64,000 bases of DNA, taken from the NCBI RefSeq assembly GCF_900115185.1, contig NZ_FOVN01000002.1, positions 1 through 64,000 on the forward strand. Direction: 5' to 3'. Position numbers and translations under genes: made by a program. A model generated the notes under the pieces. That model ran no database searches, was not told the DNA's origin, and worked only from the letters and a program-made list of their open reading frames with translations. The DNA comes from Algorimicrobium echini. GTDB lineage: Bacteria; Bacteroidota; Bacteroidia; Flavobacteriales; Flavobacteriaceae. Below are positions 62,230 to 64,000 of the stretch, piece after piece. The number at the start of each line of letters is the position of its first letter. The first letter of the stretch is position 1.

Positions 62230-62865
62230 TTATTGTGTATTTAAGGTTTGTTTTGGTCGTTGATAAGCGTGTCGTTCTTTTAGTTTTGGAATGGCGTAAC
62301 CATCCAGTCCGTTTATTGTAGCCACCTGTGCTTTTGATAGATTAATAAAACCATCCGTTTCTAATACATGCTTTTGAAGAAATAAATCTTTTATTCTGCC
62401 AATAATTAATAGAGTTCCATTTGCTTTAATTGGATACTCTTCAACAAATTCCATAAACAGTTGTACGGGAGCTGTTTCTACAAACGGGCAATTGATACCT
62501 GATTTATACTCAGGCTTTAATGTGGTAGCATCAAATTCAGAAATCTCTTTACCATATTTAGCCGATGTATGGTGTGCTTCCGTAATGATAGATTCATGCA
62601 CATGATTTATTGTGTAAAAACCTGTTTCTTTTATATTATCGTAGGTATTTCTAGTAACGGTAGTAGGTCTCATAAAAACACCTAACAAAGGTGGGTCTGA
62701 ACCGACATGCGTTACTGAACTAAAAATGGCTACGTTTTCAATTCCGTTTGCAGATTTAGTGGCGATTAAATTAGCCGATTTAAAACCAGAACAGCTATTT
62801 ATAAGGTTAATTTTATATAAATGATTTAATTGCAATATGTCTTCATGGCTAAAATGTGTTATCAT
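62230..62865 (-). CDS. Flavin reductase family protein
   Basis: 211 residues. LIATKSANGIENVAIFSSVT, GSDPPLLGVFMRPTTVTRNT and TGFYTINHVHESIITEAHHT match the FMN-binding split-barrel of flavin reductase-like proteins. It could supply reduced flavin or act on its own substrate; in this operon a link to flavin-dependent photolyases is plausible but inferred. Overlaps the UbiB-like gene by 4 bases. Confidence 0.9.
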   Translation of the reverse strand: MITHFSHEDILQLNHLYKINLINSCSGFKSANLIATKSANGIENVAIFSSVTHVGSDPPLLGVFMRPTTVTRNTYDNIKETGFYTINHVHESIITEAHHTSAKYGKEISEFDATTLKPEYKSGINCPFVETAPVQLFMEFVEEYPIKANGTLLIIGRIKDLFLQKHVLETDGFINLSKAQVATINGLDGYAIPKLKERHAYQRPKQTLNTQ

Positions 62866-64000
62866 AAGGTGTTAAAATTATTGATTTTTACATCTTGAGC
62901 TTTTAAATCGAACATGAGATTGTACAAGCCAAAAAACGTTCGGTTTATGTATATGAAATGCTTGGAACCTCGATTACCGTTCATTTTACGTAATTCTGTG
63001 TTTTTTGAATATTTTTCGCCTAATTCAGCAATTCGACCAAAGAATGAAGGGTCTGAAAAATCGAAGGTTTCTACATGAAATGGTTGTGTGAAAATACTTA
63101 ACATTTCATGAAACATAGTTGAGAAAAATTCTATTTCTTCAGGTGAATCATCTGGTTTTAAAATTTCTAATTTGAACATTTTTTCACGAAAGATAGTCGG
63201 ATTTTCTATGCTTTCTTTTTCAGCTAATTCAAAATAGGGTATATAAAAATCCTCGGGAATTGATTTCATGCAGCCAAAATCTAATGCTATCAAATGGCCT
63301 TCTTTTGAAATTAAAAAATTTCCAGGGTGTGGGTCGGCATGTACTTTTTTTAATTTATGAATTTGAAACATGTAAAAATCCCAAAGAGACTGTCCAATTT
63401 TATTAGCCACATTCTGATTGGTATTTGTAGCTGTAAATTCGGATAAATGCTCACCTGTCATATAGTCCATAGTAATAATCCGTTCGGAGGATAAATTAGG
63501 GTAATACTTTGGGAATTTTATATTAGGAATATGTGAACATGCCTTGGCAATTTCTTCGCTTTGCTCCAATTCTAGAATATAATTTGTTTCTTCAACTAAC
63601 TTGTTTTCAACTTCTTTGAAGTATTTATCAGAATCTTTACCTTTTATATTAAACATTTTTATAGCTATGGGTTTAACCATGGCTAAATCAGACTGGATGC
63701 TTTCGGCAACTCCTGGATATTGAATTTTAACAGCCAATTTTTTGCCATCTTTTTCTGCAATATGTACTTGACCAATACTGGCAGCGTTTACAGAAGTCGC
63801 ATTGAAGGTGTCAAAAATATCTTCTGGTGGCTTTCCAAAATAGGTTTTGAAAGTTTTTACTACTAAAGGTGGCGATAAAGGTGGAACCGAAAATTGAGCC
63901 AATGAGAATTTTTCCACATAAGCCTGCGGTAAAATGCTTTTTTCCATACTCAACATTTGCGCAACTTTAAGTGCGCTACCTTTTAGTTGTTTTAAGCCAT
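62862..64000 (-). CDS. AarF/UbiB/ABC1-family kinase-like protein, 5' end cut by window edge
   Basis: 379 residues visible; the frame stays open upstream of the first ATG (63956) to the window end, encoding GLKQLKGSALKVAQMLSMEK, the conserved N-terminal motif of the ABC1 family, so the true start is outside. Further motifs: NAASIGQVHIAEKDGKKLAV (Ala-rich loop and Lys), VHADPHPGNFLISKEG (catalytic His-Asp-Asn) and LIALDFGCMK (metal Asp). ABC1 proteins are atypical ATPases linked to quinone or lipid metabolism. First visible gene of the light operon. Confidence 0.92.
   Translation of the reverse strand, partial: GLKQLKGSALKVAQMLSMEKSILPQAYVEKFSLAQFSVPPLSPPLVVKTFKTYFGKPPEDIFDTFNATSVNAASIGQVHIAEKDGKKLAVKIQYPGVAESIQSDLAMVKPIAIKMFNIKGKDSDKYFKEVENKLVEETNYILELEQSEEIAKACSHIPNIKFPKYYPNLSSERIITMDYMTGEHLSEFTATNTNQNVANKIGQSLWDFYMFQIHKLKKVHADPHPGNFLISKEGHLIALDFGCMKSIPEDFYIPYFELAEKESIENPTIFREKMFKLEILKPDDSPEEIEFFSTMFHEMLSIFTQPFHVETFDFSDPSFFGRIAELGEKYSKNTELRKMNGNRGSKHFIYINRTFFGLYNLMFDLKAQDVKINNFNTL

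Overview
The window comes from the chromosome of a low-GC marine-type Flavobacteriaceae (Bacteroidota). Three things show this. First, it has gliding-type secretion partners: a 1945-residue PKD/SprB-repeat adhesin with a type B sorting domain, next to a PorP/SprF protein, plus two secreted proteins with type A sorting tails. Second, it has lineage-restricted small families (DUF4290, Lacal_2735-like, TIGR03643, DUF4407). Third, several promoters match the Bacteroidota consensus TTTG-N19-TAnnTTTG. No species name can be supported from the sequence.

Layout. 1-494 is the 5' part of a secreted HYR-type adhesin running off the left edge. 1046-8715 holds a GH3-like adenylating enzyme, a secreted HExxH protein, a TPR histidine kinase with its response regulator, a Nudix hydrolase and two exported or membrane hypotheticals. 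8850-9000 is dense in inverted repeats. 9075-17489 encodes a polyproline lipoprotein, the giant adhesin, PorP/SprF, a secreted DNase I-fold enzyme and a small Cys-rich protein. 17547-19031 holds three small exported proteins. 19319-31273 is a composite defence operon: hsdM, GIY-YIG, hsdS, mcrB, mcrC, hipB, hipS, hipT, hsdR. 31290-37471 is a tightly packed minus-strand cluster of membrane proteins (two DUF4407 paralogues, a membrane transglutaminase-like protein, a lipoprotein and others) of unknown role. 37945-46458 is housekeeping: tRNA-Met, a START-like protein, a class IV aminotransferase, AlgH, HU, fmt, recQ, DUF493, DUF4290 and murA. 46543-50802 holds three exported proteins and an AraC regulator. 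50948-64000 is one minus-strand light-response and DNA-repair operon with four photolyase/cryptochrome paralogues, folE, TspO, glutathione peroxidase, a flavin reductase, SDR proteins and a UbiB-type kinase cut by the right edge.

How parts work together. The defence operon is a type I restriction-modification system carrying a McrBC-type modification-dependent nuclease, a split HipBST-type kinase toxin-antitoxin and a GIY-YIG nuclease as cargo. The GIY-YIG gene is flanked by a 24-bp near-identical direct repeat that contains the start of hsdS. HipBST is flanked by a decayed copy of the start of hsdR on one side and the real hsdR start on the other. Both cargos therefore sit exactly at the start of an hsd gene with that start duplicated upstream. 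Three palindromic repeat units have also been absorbed in frame into hsdM, the GIY-YIG gene and hsdS. This footprint of repeated cargo capture, and the uncharacterised DUF4407/transglutaminase cluster beside it, are the most promising parts of the window. A further observation is that MurA has Asp in place of the fosfomycin-target Cys.
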